The notes under the pieces are model-generated. The model had not been told where the DNA came from, ran no database searches, and saw nothing but the letters and a program-made list of their open reading frames with translations. From positions 2,728,001 to 2,792,000 of the forward strand of contig CAVTPU010000004.1 in the NCBI GenBank assembly GCA_963736695.1: DNA of 64,000 nt. The letters are read 5' to 3'. Of the stretch, positions 35,568 to 46,827 are shown in pieces. The stretch is from CAVTPU01 sp963736695. GTDB taxonomy: Bacteria; Actinomycetota; Actinomycetes; Mycobacteriales; Micromonosporaceae. Numbering within the stretch: position 1 is the stretch's first letter; the number at the start of each line of letters is the position of its first letter. Both the position numbers and the translations under genes were made by a program.

Positions 35568-36293
35568 ATGGACATTGACATCTATTCAGACGTGGTCTGC
35601 CCATGGTGCTATCTCGGCACCCACCGGCTGAAGGCCGCCCTCGACGCTGTCGGGATCGAGGCGACGCTTCGGTGGCGACCATTTCAGCTTGACCCCACGG
35701 CGCCCCGCGAATCGCAGCCACTCATGGGATGGTTGGCGACCCGTTTCGGCAGTCAAGCGGCGGCCCGTGCGCAGACCAGTCGGGTCACGGCGCTCGCTGC
35801 GGTCGAAGGCCTGCGACTTGACTTCGATCACGCACTCATCGCCAACACCTTTGACGCACACCGGCTGTTGTGGTTCGCCGACCTGCCGCAGACGGTGATG
35901 TTCGGAGCCACCGCCGACACCCAACCGATGCTGGCTGACGCCCTCTATCGGGCACATTTCACCGACGGTCTGGACATCGGATCAACCGACGTGCTCGTCG
36001 ACCTCGCAGCGCAGGTTGATCTCGACCCAGGACGCGTGCGGTTGCTGCTCGAATCCGCCGAGGGTGTCACGGAGGTTCGGGAAGAGTCCTCCGTGGCCCG
36101 AAGCCGCAGCATCACCAGCGTCCCGACATTCATCCTCCCCGGCGGACTCGCCGTCGTCGGCGCGCAAGAAGTCGATATCTTGCGATCGGCGCTCACCTCA
36201 GCGAGCCTGTCGGCTGCGATCGTTCCCGCGCAGCGCGCTGAGACCGAAGCACACCCGATGCTTCGCCATGAGGCGCAACGAAGCACTGGCTAA
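35568..36293 (+). CDS. DsbA-family oxidoreductase (FrnE-like)
   Basis: This 241-residue protein begins MDIDIYSDVVCPWCYLG, with a CPWC redox motif at residues 11-14 and no signal peptide. It is a cytoplasmic FrnE/DsbA-like thioredoxin-fold protein with an inserted helical domain (residues about 60-150) and a cis-Pro region SVPTFIL. It may act in disulfide exchange or as a polyketide-type isomerase relative. ATG 35568 is chosen because homology begins there. The 3' end overlaps the 36290 gene by 4 nt on the opposite strand. Confidence 0.92.
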   Translation: MDIDIYSDVVCPWCYLGTHRLKAALDAVGIEATLRWRPFQLDPTAPRESQPLMGWLATRFGSQAAARAQTSRVTALAAVEGLRLDFDHALIANTFDAHRLLWFADLPQTVMFGATADTQPMLADALYRAHFTDGLDIGSTDVLVDLAAQVDLDPGRVRLLLESAEGVTEVREESSVARSRSITSVPTFILPGGLAVVGAQEVDILRSALTSASLSAAIVPAQRAETEAHPMLRHEAQRSTG

Positions 36294-36457
36294 CGAGTGG
36301 CCAGAATCCAGACTGCGACACCGATCATGACCAGCAGTGCGAATCCGCCCGCCATCATCGCAATCGGCAAGGCCCGACTCGGTGGCGGGTCGTCTGACCG
36401 CGCGAACGCCTGAAACCGCTCGGTGAGCTCACCCGGCTCATTCTGCTCATCGGACAT
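36290..36457 (-). CDS. small membrane protein
   Basis: This 55-residue protein starts MSDEQNEPGELTERF with an acidic cytoplasmic half and ends with one transmembrane helix (about 34-53, LPIAMMAGGFALLVMIGVAV). AAGG precedes ATG 36457. No family recognised. It is convergent with the DsbA gene. Confidence 0.6.
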   Translation of the reverse strand: MSDEQNEPGELTERFQAFARSDDPPPSRALPIAMMAGGFALLVMIGVAVWILATR

Positions 36458-36666
36458 GCCGGCGACCTTAGCGAATGTCGTCAACGCACTCATCCCCGCA
36501 CTCCCCGCCGCCGTCATCGCCTGAGGATTTCGCGCGCAGAGAAGCTAACAAATAGTGGCTAATCACATCACATCGACAGATCGGCGTGAGGGCGGATCGC
36601 ACTATTAGCGATCCGCCCTGTGAATACAGACGACGAGCCGCTATCCCATTTGACCCCGTACGGCGA

Positions 36667-37644
36667 TCAGGGGGTTGGCGATGGTGTCGGATGCCAGCGC
36701 CCTGGTGACGGGGTGGCGCTCGAGCCCCAGGTCGGGTCATAACCGGGGGACGGGGTGGGACCCCAGGTCGGGTCATAACCAGGGGACGGAGTCGGGCCCC
36801 ACGTCGGATCGACATCCGGCGGTCCTGACGGCTCGGGGGTGGTGCTCGACCATGGCGACGGTGTCGCGGGCCGGCCGTCTTGACAAATATTCATCGTCCG
36901 ACACAGTTCGGATTGCATCTTCGAGATCTCCGACTCGCTGTAGGAGGCCTCGGTGATAGTCCCGCCTTTACTAGTGTTTTTGATAACAAAGAGCACCGGA
37001 CCCATCCGGACTGCTCGAATCATCGTGGCGCCGTCCGCACCCATGATCGTGACGTCCACACTAGAGAAAGTGTTGTAGCTTGGGCTGTTCAGCCTCGGTA
37101 TGCTGCGGCATACCTTGCCAGGCTTCGGCAGTTGAAGTTCGGTGAAGATCTGTTTCTGTATCTCTGCCACGACCTCTTTGGCAGGATAAAGAATCAGCTG
37201 TTCGGTGATCGAGGTATTCCCATCCTGAAAGTGACGTGGACTGGTCACCGTCCTCACATCGAGACGTGCACCGGCTGTCGGATCCGCACCGTTGCATATG
37301 GTGAGAGGGGATGAAGCCGTCACGTCGTCGCTTCGCAGCCAGCCCTTCTCCCGTTCGTGCGGCATCGCAAGATCCGCCGGGATCGTGGTTGGCCTGGATG
37401 CACCCCACGACGCGCCCACTCCACCAGCTCCGGCCGGCGTGGATGCTGCGGGGACAGACAGAAACGCATTCGCTCCGGCCACCCCAGAAGCGCCGATGAT
37501 CGTCAGCGCCACAGTTGAGGCCACCACCGCTCGACGGCGCTGCCCGTCGCCGTCACGTCGAACCGTGTCCGCCTTGGCGACTCGTACGCTGCCTCGCACA
37601 TCGTCTGCCAACGCCGTGAACTTTTCGGTCAGCTGATCATGCAT
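36667..37644 (-). CDS. putative membrane anti-sigma-type protein with C-terminal repeats
   Basis: This protein of about 325 residues begins MHDQLTEKFTALADDVRG, with a transmembrane helix at about 40-62 (AVVASTVALTIIGASGVAG). The outer domain has no recognised fold and two or more Cys residues. The C-terminus carries 12-residue repeats DPTWGPTPSPGY. Its start overlaps the sigma factor stop, the usual layout of an ECF sigma factor with its membrane partner, although no zinc-binding HxxxCxxC motif is visible. It therefore may be a sensor or target rather than a classical anti-sigma factor. Confidence 0.7.
   Translation of the reverse strand: MHDQLTEKFTALADDVRGSVRVAKADTVRRDGDGQRRRAVVASTVALTIIGASGVAGANAFLSVPAASTPAGAGGVGASWGASRPTTIPADLAMPHEREKGWLRSDDVTASSPLTICNGADPTAGARLDVRTVTSPRHFQDGNTSITEQLILYPAKEVVAEIQKQIFTELQLPKPGKVCRSIPRLNSPSYNTFSSVDVTIMGADGATMIRAVRMGPVLFVIKNTSKGGTITEASYSESEISKMQSELCRTMNICQDGRPATPSPWSSTTPEPSGPPDVDPTWGPTPSPGYDPTWGPTPSPGYDPTWGSSATPSPGRWHPTPSPTP
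36700..36810 (-). repeat. in-frame 36-bp tandem repeats
   Basis: Three copies of a 36-bp unit (third slightly longer) encode DPTWGPTPSPGY, DPTWGPTPSPGY and DPTWGSSATPSPG at the C-terminus of the 36667-37644 protein. The first two copies are nearly identical at the DNA level. Confidence 0.85.
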
Positions 37645-38140
37645 GTTGTTGCACCTCCACTGGTTCATCCAGCCGAAGCAGCTGCGCCAACGCCTGCCTG
37701 CCTCGACTCAGTTGCGCCTTGACGGCACTCACCGACGCGGTTGTCTCCACCGCGATCTCCTTCACGGTCATTCCCGCCAAATAGTGCAGAACGATCGCGC
37801 GGCGTTGACTCGCTGAGATGCGCCGAAGCGCGTCGATCAAAGCGACCGTGTCTGGGCTCAGTGGCGGCGCCTGTTGGAGCGGCATTCCCCGGATCTGCGC
37901 CGCCAGTCGATTGCGGGCGCGCCGCCAGCTGCTCACGGCGATTCGATATGCAACGGTGCGCACCCAAGCGACGGGATTTTCATAGGCGCTGATCCGGCGC
38001 CACCGCGACCAAGCCCGCCCATAGGCCTCCTGCACGGCGTCTTCGGCTTCGCTCAGATCGCCGATCATCGCGTAGACCTGGGTCGTCACCTGGGCGACGC
38101 TCGCCACATAGAACGTTTCGAACTCTGCTTTGTCCCGCAT
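37637..38140 (-). CDS. ECF RNA polymerase sigma factor (SigE family)
   Basis: This 167-residue protein begins MRDKAEFETFYVAS after a strong GGGAGGTGAG ribosome site; the longer upstream frame has no such site. Region 2 (LSEAEDAVQEAYGRAWSRW, then AWVRTVAYRIAVSSWRRARN) and region 4 (ISASQRRAIVLHYLAGMTVKEIA and VSAVKAQLSRGRQAL) are clear. It matches the actinomycete SigE-type ECF group. It probably responds to an envelope signal via the overlapping downstream membrane protein. Confidence 0.93.
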   Translation of the reverse strand: MRDKAEFETFYVASVAQVTTQVYAMIGDLSEAEDAVQEAYGRAWSRWRRISAYENPVAWVRTVAYRIAVSSWRRARNRLAAQIRGMPLQQAPPLSPDTVALIDALRRISASQRRAIVLHYLAGMTVKEIAVETTASVSAVKAQLSRGRQALAQLLRLDEPVEVQQHA

Positions 38141-38298
38141 CTCACCTCCCTCTCTCTGCAATGGACACGTCTCCACGCGACAGACGGTTACTTCACATGG
38201 AGGGCGACTTGCAGTTTTTTGCCTGAGAAGGACCACGATGTACGCACCGTTGAGGCCAGACCAAGAGGGGCGTCACCATCGAGACCGCCGCAAAAAAC

Positions 38299-39004
38299 GT
38301 GTTGATTGGCCGCGAGCATCTCGGTCAGATCGCCAGCGGCAAAGCCACGGTCTTCGGCAGCCGCGTCGGTTGGGCACTCACCTATATGTCCCAAGCCGGG
38401 CTCGCCACGCGTCCCACACGCGGCGTCTACGTCATCACCGACCGCGGACTCAAGGTCCTAGACGAGCACTCGGAGCGCATCGACAACACAGTCCTAGAGC
38501 AGTTCCCCGAGTTCCTGGAGTTCAAGGCCCGACGCAATGAGAAGGGCGAACCCACCGGCACCCACGGCGAGCCCGAGGCGGGCAGCGTCTCGACGCTCTC
38601 GCCCACCGAGGCGATCGAGCGCTTGGTCTCCGACGCCGACGACGCTGTGGATTCCGAACTCCTCGACCGAGTGCTCGCGCAGCCGCCGGGCTTCCTGGAG
38701 CGGCTCAGCCTGAGCCTGTCTCCGCGCGATGGGTTACGGCGGGCGTGAAGCGGTGCATCGCCCGGATATGCAGGCGTTCGTCGGCGCGCTGCAGGGGGCG
38801 CAGACCAATCGGGGCGTGTTCGTCACGACTGGACGGTTCAGCACTGGCGCGCGGCAGTTCGCGGAGCAGGTCGCTGTGCGCCTGGTACTCATCGACGGCA
38901 CGGAACTGACGCGACTGATGGTCCGTTACAACGTCGGCGTCTCGGTGCGCGAAACCTACGAACTCAAGTCAGTGGACGAGGACTTCTTCGAGGACGAAGA
39001 GTAG
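38299..39004 (+). pseudogene. Mrr-type restriction endonuclease remnant (core deleted)
   Basis: The first part encodes a Mrr N-terminal winged-helix segment (ATVFGSRVGWALTYMSQAGLATRPTRGVYVIT). One extra base near 38719 shifts the frame just before RAMGYGG, the start of the catalytic domain. The sequence then jumps from GYGGRE straight to HRPDMQAFVGALQGAQTNRGVFVTTGRF and ends SVDEDFFEDEE, a normal Mrr C-terminus. The roughly 45 residues that carry the D-ExK nuclease motif are missing, and the extreme N-terminus is also absent. It is therefore inactive as a nuclease. It sits beside tRNA-Ala. Confidence 0.85.
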
Positions 39005-39057
39005 TCAGCGATGAAGAGCCGGTTCGAGGTCGCGGGGTGTTCACGGGAACCTGTGAG

Positions 39058-39130
39058 TGGAGCCGAGGGGACTTGAACCCCTAACCCCCGCCTTGCAAAG
39101 GCGGTGCTCTGCCAGTTGAGCTACGGCCCC
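39058..39130 (-). tRNA. tRNA-Ala (TGC)
   Basis: This 73-nt tRNA has acceptor GGGGCCG paired with CGGCTCC and discriminator A. The anticodon loop contains TGC flanked by CTT and AAG, and the T arm reads AGGGGTTCAAGTCCCCT. CCA is not encoded. It is in the usual gyrA-Ile-Ala order of actinobacteria. Confidence 0.98.
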
Positions 39131-39206
39131 GGGCAGCGGCTGCGCCGCCACGGTTATGAGGGGATCTGTGGAGGCGTCAGTCCGGCGGGCTGGCGCCTAG
39201 CGCAGG

Positions 39207-39326
39207 TCAGGTGGAGTTGGTCGCCTCGTGCCAGAGAGCGCGCTCGTCGTTTGCCTCGCGCACCTTCTTCGCGACGAAAACCGCCGCGCCGACCAGGCCG
39301 ACGAGGATGAGCAGTTTCTTCAACAT
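39207..39326 (-). CDS. DLW-39 family protein
   Basis: This 39-residue protein starts at ATG 39326 with GAGGTGAT upstream. It begins MLKKLLILVGLVGAAVFVAKK (one hydrophobic helix then basic residues) and ends ALWHEATNST, the variant of the DLW motif that names the family. DLW-39 genes are regularly located between tRNA-Ile and tRNA-Ala downstream of gyrA in actinobacteria. Function unknown. Confidence 0.92.
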   Translation of the reverse strand: MLKKLLILVGLVGAAVFVAKKVREANDERALWHEATNST

Positions 39327-39363
39327 GTTCTGGATCACCTCGTGCGGTTGTCGGTGTGTCGCG

Positions 39364-39437
39364 TGGGGCTAGATGGAATCGAACCATCGACCTCAGAGTT
39401 ATCAGCTCTGCGCTCTAACCGACTGAGCTATAGCCCC
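39364..39437 (-). tRNA. tRNA-Ile (GAT)
   Basis: This 74-nt tRNA has acceptor GGGGCTA paired with TAGCCCC and discriminator A. The anticodon GAT lies in loop CTGATAA, and the T arm reads GATGGTTCGATTCCATC. It lies downstream of the DUF3566 gene. Confidence 0.98.
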
Positions 39438-39601
39438 GTGACGCAGGCAGCAACGTTACCGTATCGCACCGCGTTCCCCCAACTCGGTTACCCCGTCTCG
39501 ATGCGATCAGGGACAAAACCACCGACCGGGTACGCCTACGCGACGGGCCCGAAGCTCATCGCTCCGGGCCCGTCGGTGACACTGAATCGAGCGGAGACGG
39601 G

Positions 39602-40691
39602 TCAGTCCTTCTCCGACAAGGTGAGCTCGACGCCACCGACGAGGTCGGCACAGACGTTGTAGATGAACGCGCCGAGCGTCGCGAGCGCGGTGAAGAGCAC
39701 CATGTTGACCGCACCCAGCAGCACCGAGGTGCCGATCACGCCCTTCGCTGTGATCTTGAACGACGACTCTCCGGCGCCCGCTTGGCCGGTCATCTCCGAC
39801 GAACGCCTTGTTGATGCTGTCGAAGACGCCCATCGCGTCGAGTGCGAGATAGAGCACCGATGTGGCGACGATCGCAACCACGAAGAGCACCAGCGACACG
39901 GCGAAGGCGAACTTCATCACCGACCATGGGTCGATTCGCTTGAGATGCAGTCGCGCCCGGCGGGGGCCCCTGCTCGCTGTGCTGGTAACCGTCCCGCGCA
40001 CGGCGCTGGCGGCGTCCGCGACCCGGGCAGCACCCACAGCGACGGAACCGACGGGCCGTCCGACTCCGACACCGGTGACCGGCCGCACGCCGGCAGCGCT
40101 CACTGGTTGTGTGGCGGGCGGCGCGCTGGCCGGAGCCACGCTGGCGGTGCCTGCGACGGCACCCGACCGGGCCGACCCGACCATCGACTGGGCCGCCGCG
40201 AACGGCGACTGCCCGGCCGGGCCCGCCCCTGAGGCACCCACTGCGGAGATCGGCGGCGACACCGGATTCGCCGATACAGGCACCGACGCCCGTCCCGCTG
40301 TCGGCGGAGCGGGGCTTGCCGGCGCGGCGGGAGCCGGGGCCGTCGTGGCACCAGACGATCCGCTCGGCGGCCCGGCCACGACCGGAACTGGTGGACTCTC
40401 CGGTGCCACGGCCGGTGGCGCCGGAGGCCTCGCGGAACCTGATCCACCGTCGGCGCTCCCGGTGGTGGACTGCGCGGTTCCACCCGTACGAGTAGAACCG
40501 CCGTCCGACCCGCCAGCCTTGATCACAGTGGTCGAGGGCTCGGTCGGAACCGTGGCACGCCCGGCTGCCGCACCAGTGGTCCCCTTCTCCTCAGCCGCAC
40601 CTTTCGCTGCGGTCGCTGAAGAGTCGACCTTCCGGTGCTCCGCGCCCGTCGAGGTCCCCGTCGATCCCGACTTCGCTTGTGTCTCCGTCAT
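39602..40691 (-). CDS. DUF3566 membrane protein, one apparent frameshift
   Basis: An N-terminal Pro/Ala/Ser/Thr-rich disordered region (about 230 residues) precedes the DUF3566 domain RLHLKRIDPWSVMKFAFAVSL with a first transmembrane helix. The domain then continues in another frame: SSFKITAKGVIGTSVLLGAVN, a second helix and the acidic end VELTLSEKD. One extra base at about 39800 (TTCGTCGG where TTCTCGG is expected) causes the shift. DUF3566 genes follow gyrA throughout actinobacteria. Function is unknown; a membrane-associated role is clear. Confidence 0.9.
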
Positions 40692-40738
40692 CGACCAATC
40701 CTGTTCGTTGGGGTCAGGTCCCGTCTGTCGCTATCCGG

Positions 40739-43254
40739 TCAATCCTGTTCTTCAGGCTCGTCGGCGTTGCGCGCGATCGCCACCAGGGTCACGCCATCGG
40801 GCAGGTCCATCAGCTTGACCCCCATTGTGTTCCGATCGCGGGTCCGGCGTACCGGCTTCACCGGAGTACGGATTACACCACCGTTCGAGGTGATGGCGAA
40901 GAGTTCGTCGTCTGGACTTATTACCACAGCGCCGACCAGGCCGCCGCGGCGTTCGGTGATTTTAGCGGTCAGCACTCCCTTGCCTCCGCGCCCCTGCACC
41001 GGATATTCGTCGATCGGGGTCCGCTTGGCGAATCCGCCGTTGGTGGCGACGAGAACGTCCATGCCATCACGGACGACCTCCATCGCGAGCAGTTCGTCGT
41101 CGTCGGTGAACCGCATCCCGATGACTCCCGAGGTGGCGCGCCCCATGGGGCGAAGCGCCTCGTCGGTGGCGTTGAAGCGGATCGCCTGGGCGTTCTTGCT
41201 CACCAGCAGCAGATCATCGCTCGCCCCGATCAGTGAAGCCCCGACCAGTTCGTCGTCATCCTTCAGGTTGATGGCGATGATGCCACCGGTCCGGTTGGAG
41301 TCGAACTCGGCCAGCGAGGTCTTCTTGACGAGTCCCTTCTTCGTGGCGAGCACCAGATAGGGCGCGACCTGGTAGTTCGGGATCTCGATGACCTGAGCGA
41401 TCTGCTCGTCGGGCTGGAACGCCAGCAGGTTGGCCACGTGCTGACCCTTGGCCGCCCGGCTGGCCTCGGGCAGCTCGTACGCCTTGGCCCGGTAGACCCG
41501 CCCCTTGTTGGTGAAGAACAGGATCCAGTCGTGCGTGGAGCAGACGAAGAAGTGGCTGACGATGTCGTCCTGACGCAGGGTGGCGCCGGTGACGCCCTTG
41601 CCGCCCCGCTTCTGCGACCGGTAGAGATCGGTCTTGGTCCGCTTGGCGTACCCGGTGCGGGTGATGGTGACGACCACGTCCTCGCGGGCGATGAGGTCCT
41701 CGACGCAGACCTCGCCGTCGAACGGAATGATCCGGGTACGCCGTTCGTCGCCCCACTTCGCCACGATCTCACGCGAGTTCGTCGGAGACGATCGGACCGC
41801 TGCCGCTCCGGCTTGGCCAGGATGTCCTTCAGGTCGGCGATCTCGATCTCGATCTCGGCCAGCTCGTCGATGATCTTCTGGCGCTCCAGCGCGGCGAGGC
41901 GACGCAGCTGCATGTCGAGGATCGCGGTCGCCTGGATCTCGTCGATCTCCAGCAGCCGGATCAGGCCCGGTGCGGGCCTCCTCGACCGTGGGCGACCGCC
42001 GGATCAGCGCGATGACCTCGTCGAGCATGTCCAGGGCCTTGACCAGGCCGCGCAGGATGTGCGCCCGCTCCTCGGCCTTGCGCAGCCGGTATGCGGTCCG
42101 CCGGACGATCACCTCGATCTGGTGCGTCACGTAGTGGCGGATGAACTGCGCCAGGTTGAGCGTGCGCGGCACCCCGTCGACCAGCGCCAGCATGTTGGCG
42201 CCGAAGGTCTCCTGCAGCTGGGTGTGCTTGTAGAGGTTGTTGAGCACGACCTTGGCGACCGCGTCGCGCTTGAGCACGAGGATGAGCCGCATGCCGGTAC
42301 GCCCGGAGGACTCGTCACGGATGTCGGCGATCCCGGCGAGCTTGCCCTCCTTGATCAGGTCGGCGCAGCGCTCGGCGAGGTTGTCCGGGTTGACCTGGTA
42401 GGGCAGCTCGGTGACGACGAGGCAGGTGCGGCCCCGCTTGTCCTCCTCGACTTCGACGACGGCCCGCATCCGGATCGCACCACGGCCGGTCCGGTAGGCG
42501 TCCTCGATCGCCGAGGTGCCGACGATGAGCGCGCCGGTGGGGAAGTCAGGACCCTTGACGATCTTGATTAGCTCGTCGAGGGTCGTCGCCTCGTCGACCT
42601 CCGGGTTCTCCAGGCACCACTGGACGGCTGCGGCGATCTCCCGCAGGTTGTGCGGCGGGATCTTGGTCGCCATGCCGACCGCGATGCCCTCAGACCCGTT
42701 GACGAGCAGGTTGGGGAATCGCGCCGGCAGGATCGCGGGCTCGTTCGTGCGTCCGTCATAGTTCGGTCCGAAGTCGACGGTGTCCTCGTCGATGTCGCGC
42801 AGCATCTCCATCGCGAGCGGGTCGAGGCGGGACTCGGTGTAACGCATCGCGGCGGCCGGATCGTTGCCCGGCGAGCCGAAGTTGCCGTTGCCGTCGATGA
42901 GCGGGTAACGCAGCGACCACGGCTGCGCCATCCGGACCAGGGTGTCGTAGATGGCGCGTGTCGCCGTGCGGGTGATAGTTACCCATGACGTCACCGACGA
43001 CGCGCGCGCACTTGACGTAGCCGCGGTCTGGCCGGTAGCCACTGTCGAACATGGCGTAGAGGATCTTGCGGTGAACTGGCTTGAGCCCGTCGCGCACGTC
43101 GGGCAGTGCCCGGCCCACGATGACGCTCATCGCGTAGTCGAGGAATGACCGCTGCATCTCGACCTCGAGCCCCACCGGCTCGATCCGGCCGCACTGGCGG
43201 CGTAGCGGCGGCCGGGGTCGTCACGTCGTCTCTGGGCTGTTCGGGCTCGGTCAC
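40739..43254 (-). CDS. gyrA: DNA gyrase subunit A, broken by about five one-base insertions
   Basis: All parts of GyrA are present when frames are joined: QRSFLDYAMSVIVGRALPDV near the N-terminus, YVKCARVVGDVMGNYHPHGD, GNGNFGSPGNDPAAAMRYTE with the catalytic Tyr, the coiled-coil LERQKIIDELAEIEIEIADL, and the C-terminal wrapping domain with GRGGKGV, the GyrA-box motif. Extra single bases lie near 43185, 42957, 41967, 41794 and 41775; deleting each restores a continuous, conserved protein. The start is GTG 43254 (VTEPEQPRDD). GyrA cuts and rejoins DNA in the A2B2 gyrase that introduces negative supercoils. Confidence 0.95.
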
Positions 43255-43321
43255 ACTTAACCTCATCGTTCGCTGCGGCGAATCGCACCGCTCATGTCTC
43301 GGCTTCAGGTCAGCCAGGGGC

Positions 43322-43373
43322 TGTGGATAACCGCCCCGAAGCTGTGGATAACGTCTGTGGACGGTGTGGATAG
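43322..43373 (-). promoter_or_regulatory. DnaA-box cluster between gyrB and gyrA
   Basis: Four box-like 9-mers lie in the 158-nt gap: TGTGGATAA (43322-43330 and 43343-43351), TGTGGACGG (43356-43364) and TGTGGATAG (43365-43373). Two match the reverse complement of the TTATCCACA consensus exactly. They are upstream of the gyrA start on its coding strand. Confidence 0.7.
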
Positions 43374-43412
43374 CGACCGATGTCGAAGCCGACTGATCCA
43401 CACCGGCTCGGA

Positions 43413-45369
<1,957 letters not shown>

Positions 45370-45716
45370 TCGATCGCTTTCTCCGCAAACGACGCGCTGA
45401 CGCCTCGCGCGGGGGTTAGACGCCACGGCCACCCGGCGGTAGCGGGGCGCGTGTCGTGACGATCCAAGTCTCACGGTCATCCTACTGCGCCCGACCGACA
45501 GAACTACTCGTGGCACCACCAATGGCGGCCCTGACGGCGCTGCTACGCGCCGAAATCACCGCGACGCGACCCCCCGCACGTCCACGGCTCTCGCCGACCA
45601 TCGAGAGCGACCTGACGGGCCGAACGCGTAACACCGGTCTGGCGGGTCGCGCGTGAGCGCTCCGATGTCGTATGGTGCCCGCTGCCAGGAGCCGGGAAAG
45701 GGAGGTGGATAGGGCA
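45370..45716. other. intergenic region between gyrB and the 45717 gene
   Basis: This 347-nt divergent gap should hold the gyrB promoter (minus) and that of the plus-strand gene. I see no coding frame, DnaA box or strong hairpin in it. GGGAGG before 45717 is the plus-strand ribosome site. Confidence 0.45.
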
Positions 45717-46274
45717 GTGGGACTCGACAACGTGGCGGTCAGATGGCCCCGCACCGGACGCTTCTACGAGCCGGTTCAGCCTGCGGAATTCGCCGAATTC
45801 GCGGAGTTCGCCACAACCGCCCCCGCGCACGCCGGTCCGGCCGCCGCGCTTGCCACCCACATCGCGAAGACCGCGACCGTGCACGCCACTCCCTACACCG
45901 ACCTCGTCGACCTGCTGCTCGGCCTCGAGGGCGTGCTTTTCGCGACTGATGCCGCGACCGAAGACGAAGACCCGGTTATCGACCCGGACGGCTGCGCCTG
46001 GATCGCAGGCGGGCTGGAGAAGTTCGTCGCCGGTCACCAACGCTTCGGTGAATCGGTCACCTTTGAGACCATCGCGCACGTCATGCGCATCGCGCTCGCC
46101 GACGCCCGCCTCGCCGAGCACCAACTCCGCTGGCTCGACATCCGGCTCGACTCACTGCGCGACGAGCACGGCAACCCGCCACAGTGGATCTTCTCGCTCA
46201 CCGAACTCGACGTGCTCAGTCGGTTCTACCGCCGATGCACCGAATGCAGCTTCGCCGTCTACGCCGACTTCTAA
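45717..46274 (+). CDS. conserved hypothetical protein between gyrB and dciA
   Basis: This 185-residue protein starts at GTG 45717 with GGGAGG upstream. It has no signal peptide or membrane segment. The N-terminus has an EFAEFAEFA repeat, the middle is helical (LVDLLLGLEGVLFATDAATEDE), and a WIFSLTELDVLSRFYRRCTEC segment lies near the C-terminus with a CxxC pair. I do not recognise the fold. It faces the opposite way to all neighbouring replication genes and converges on dciA with a 10-nt gap. Confidence 0.75.
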   Translation: MGLDNVAVRWPRTGRFYEPVQPAEFAEFAEFATTAPAHAGPAAALATHIAKTATVHATPYTDLVDLLLGLEGVLFATDAATEDEDPVIDPDGCAWIAGGLEKFVAGHQRFGESVTFETIAHVMRIALADARLAEHQLRWLDIRLDSLRDEHGNPPQWIFSLTELDVLSRFYRRCTECSFAVYADF

Positions 46275-46284
46275 ATCACCCCAA

Positions 46285-46827
46285 TTAACCGTACGTGTCC
46301 CGGGGCCCCCGACCCCGTACGCGTTTGGGACCGCGGACCCACGACGGCGCGGTCGGTCCCTGGATGTTGAGCCGGGTCACCACTGAGCGGCCGACCGACG
46401 ACGCGATGCTCGCCAGGATTCGACCGGCGAGCATCCGCAACTGAGTCGCCCACGCCGTGGACTCGGCCTCGATCAGCAGCTCGCCCTGCTCCAACTTGAC
46501 CGGACGACAATGCGCGGCGATATCCACGCCGACGACGGCTTCCCAGGCGCCGAAGACCCGGGCCTCAGCGGCCGGCCGCTGCCACCCGCGGGCCTTCACG
46601 AGGCGTTGCAGCACCACGCTGAGAGGTTGCGGATCCCTCGGATCGGGGCCGGGCCCGGAATAGCCACGCGGTCGGCGGCCCCCAGTGCGAGCGGTCGACG
46701 TGGGGTTGCGACGGGCGACGGCGGCCCTATCGACACGGCGAGCCAACGCCGCGTCGAGCACGGCGCGGGCGAGTTCGGGCCCAGCAGCCGCAGGCTCGGA
46801 CGGCGGGGGCGACGGCTTATCCGACAT
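46285..46827 (-). CDS. dciA: DUF721 protein (DciA-type helicase operator)
   Basis: This 180-residue protein starts MSDKPSPPPSEP at ATG 46827, overlapping the recF stop. A Pro/Arg-rich N-terminal half leads to the DUF721 domain: LSVVLQRLVKARGWQRPAAEARVF, WEAVVGVDIAAHCRP, ELLIEAESTAWATQLRML. DciA interacts with the replicative helicase DnaB in bacteria lacking DnaC. It is the last gene of the dnaA-proximal minus-strand run. Confidence 0.93.
   Translation of the reverse strand: MSDKPSPPPSEPAAAGPELARAVLDAALARRVDRAAVARRNPTSTARTGGRRPRGYSGPGPDPRDPQPLSVVLQRLVKARGWQRPAAEARVFGAWEAVVGVDIAAHCRPVKLEQGELLIEAESTAWATQLRMLAGRILASIASSVGRSVVTRLNIQGPTAPSWVRGPKRVRGRGPRDTYG

Noticed and set aside
36700..36810. 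CRISPR-like repeat array
   Set aside because: The 36-bp units are contiguous, in frame and encode DPTWGPTPSPGY; there are no spacers.
17000..39000. prophage or insertion sequence
   Set aside because: I looked for transposase, integrase, terminase or capsid genes and terminal repeats in the accessory stretch and found none. Only a DUF2637 gene and an Mrr remnant hint at mobility.
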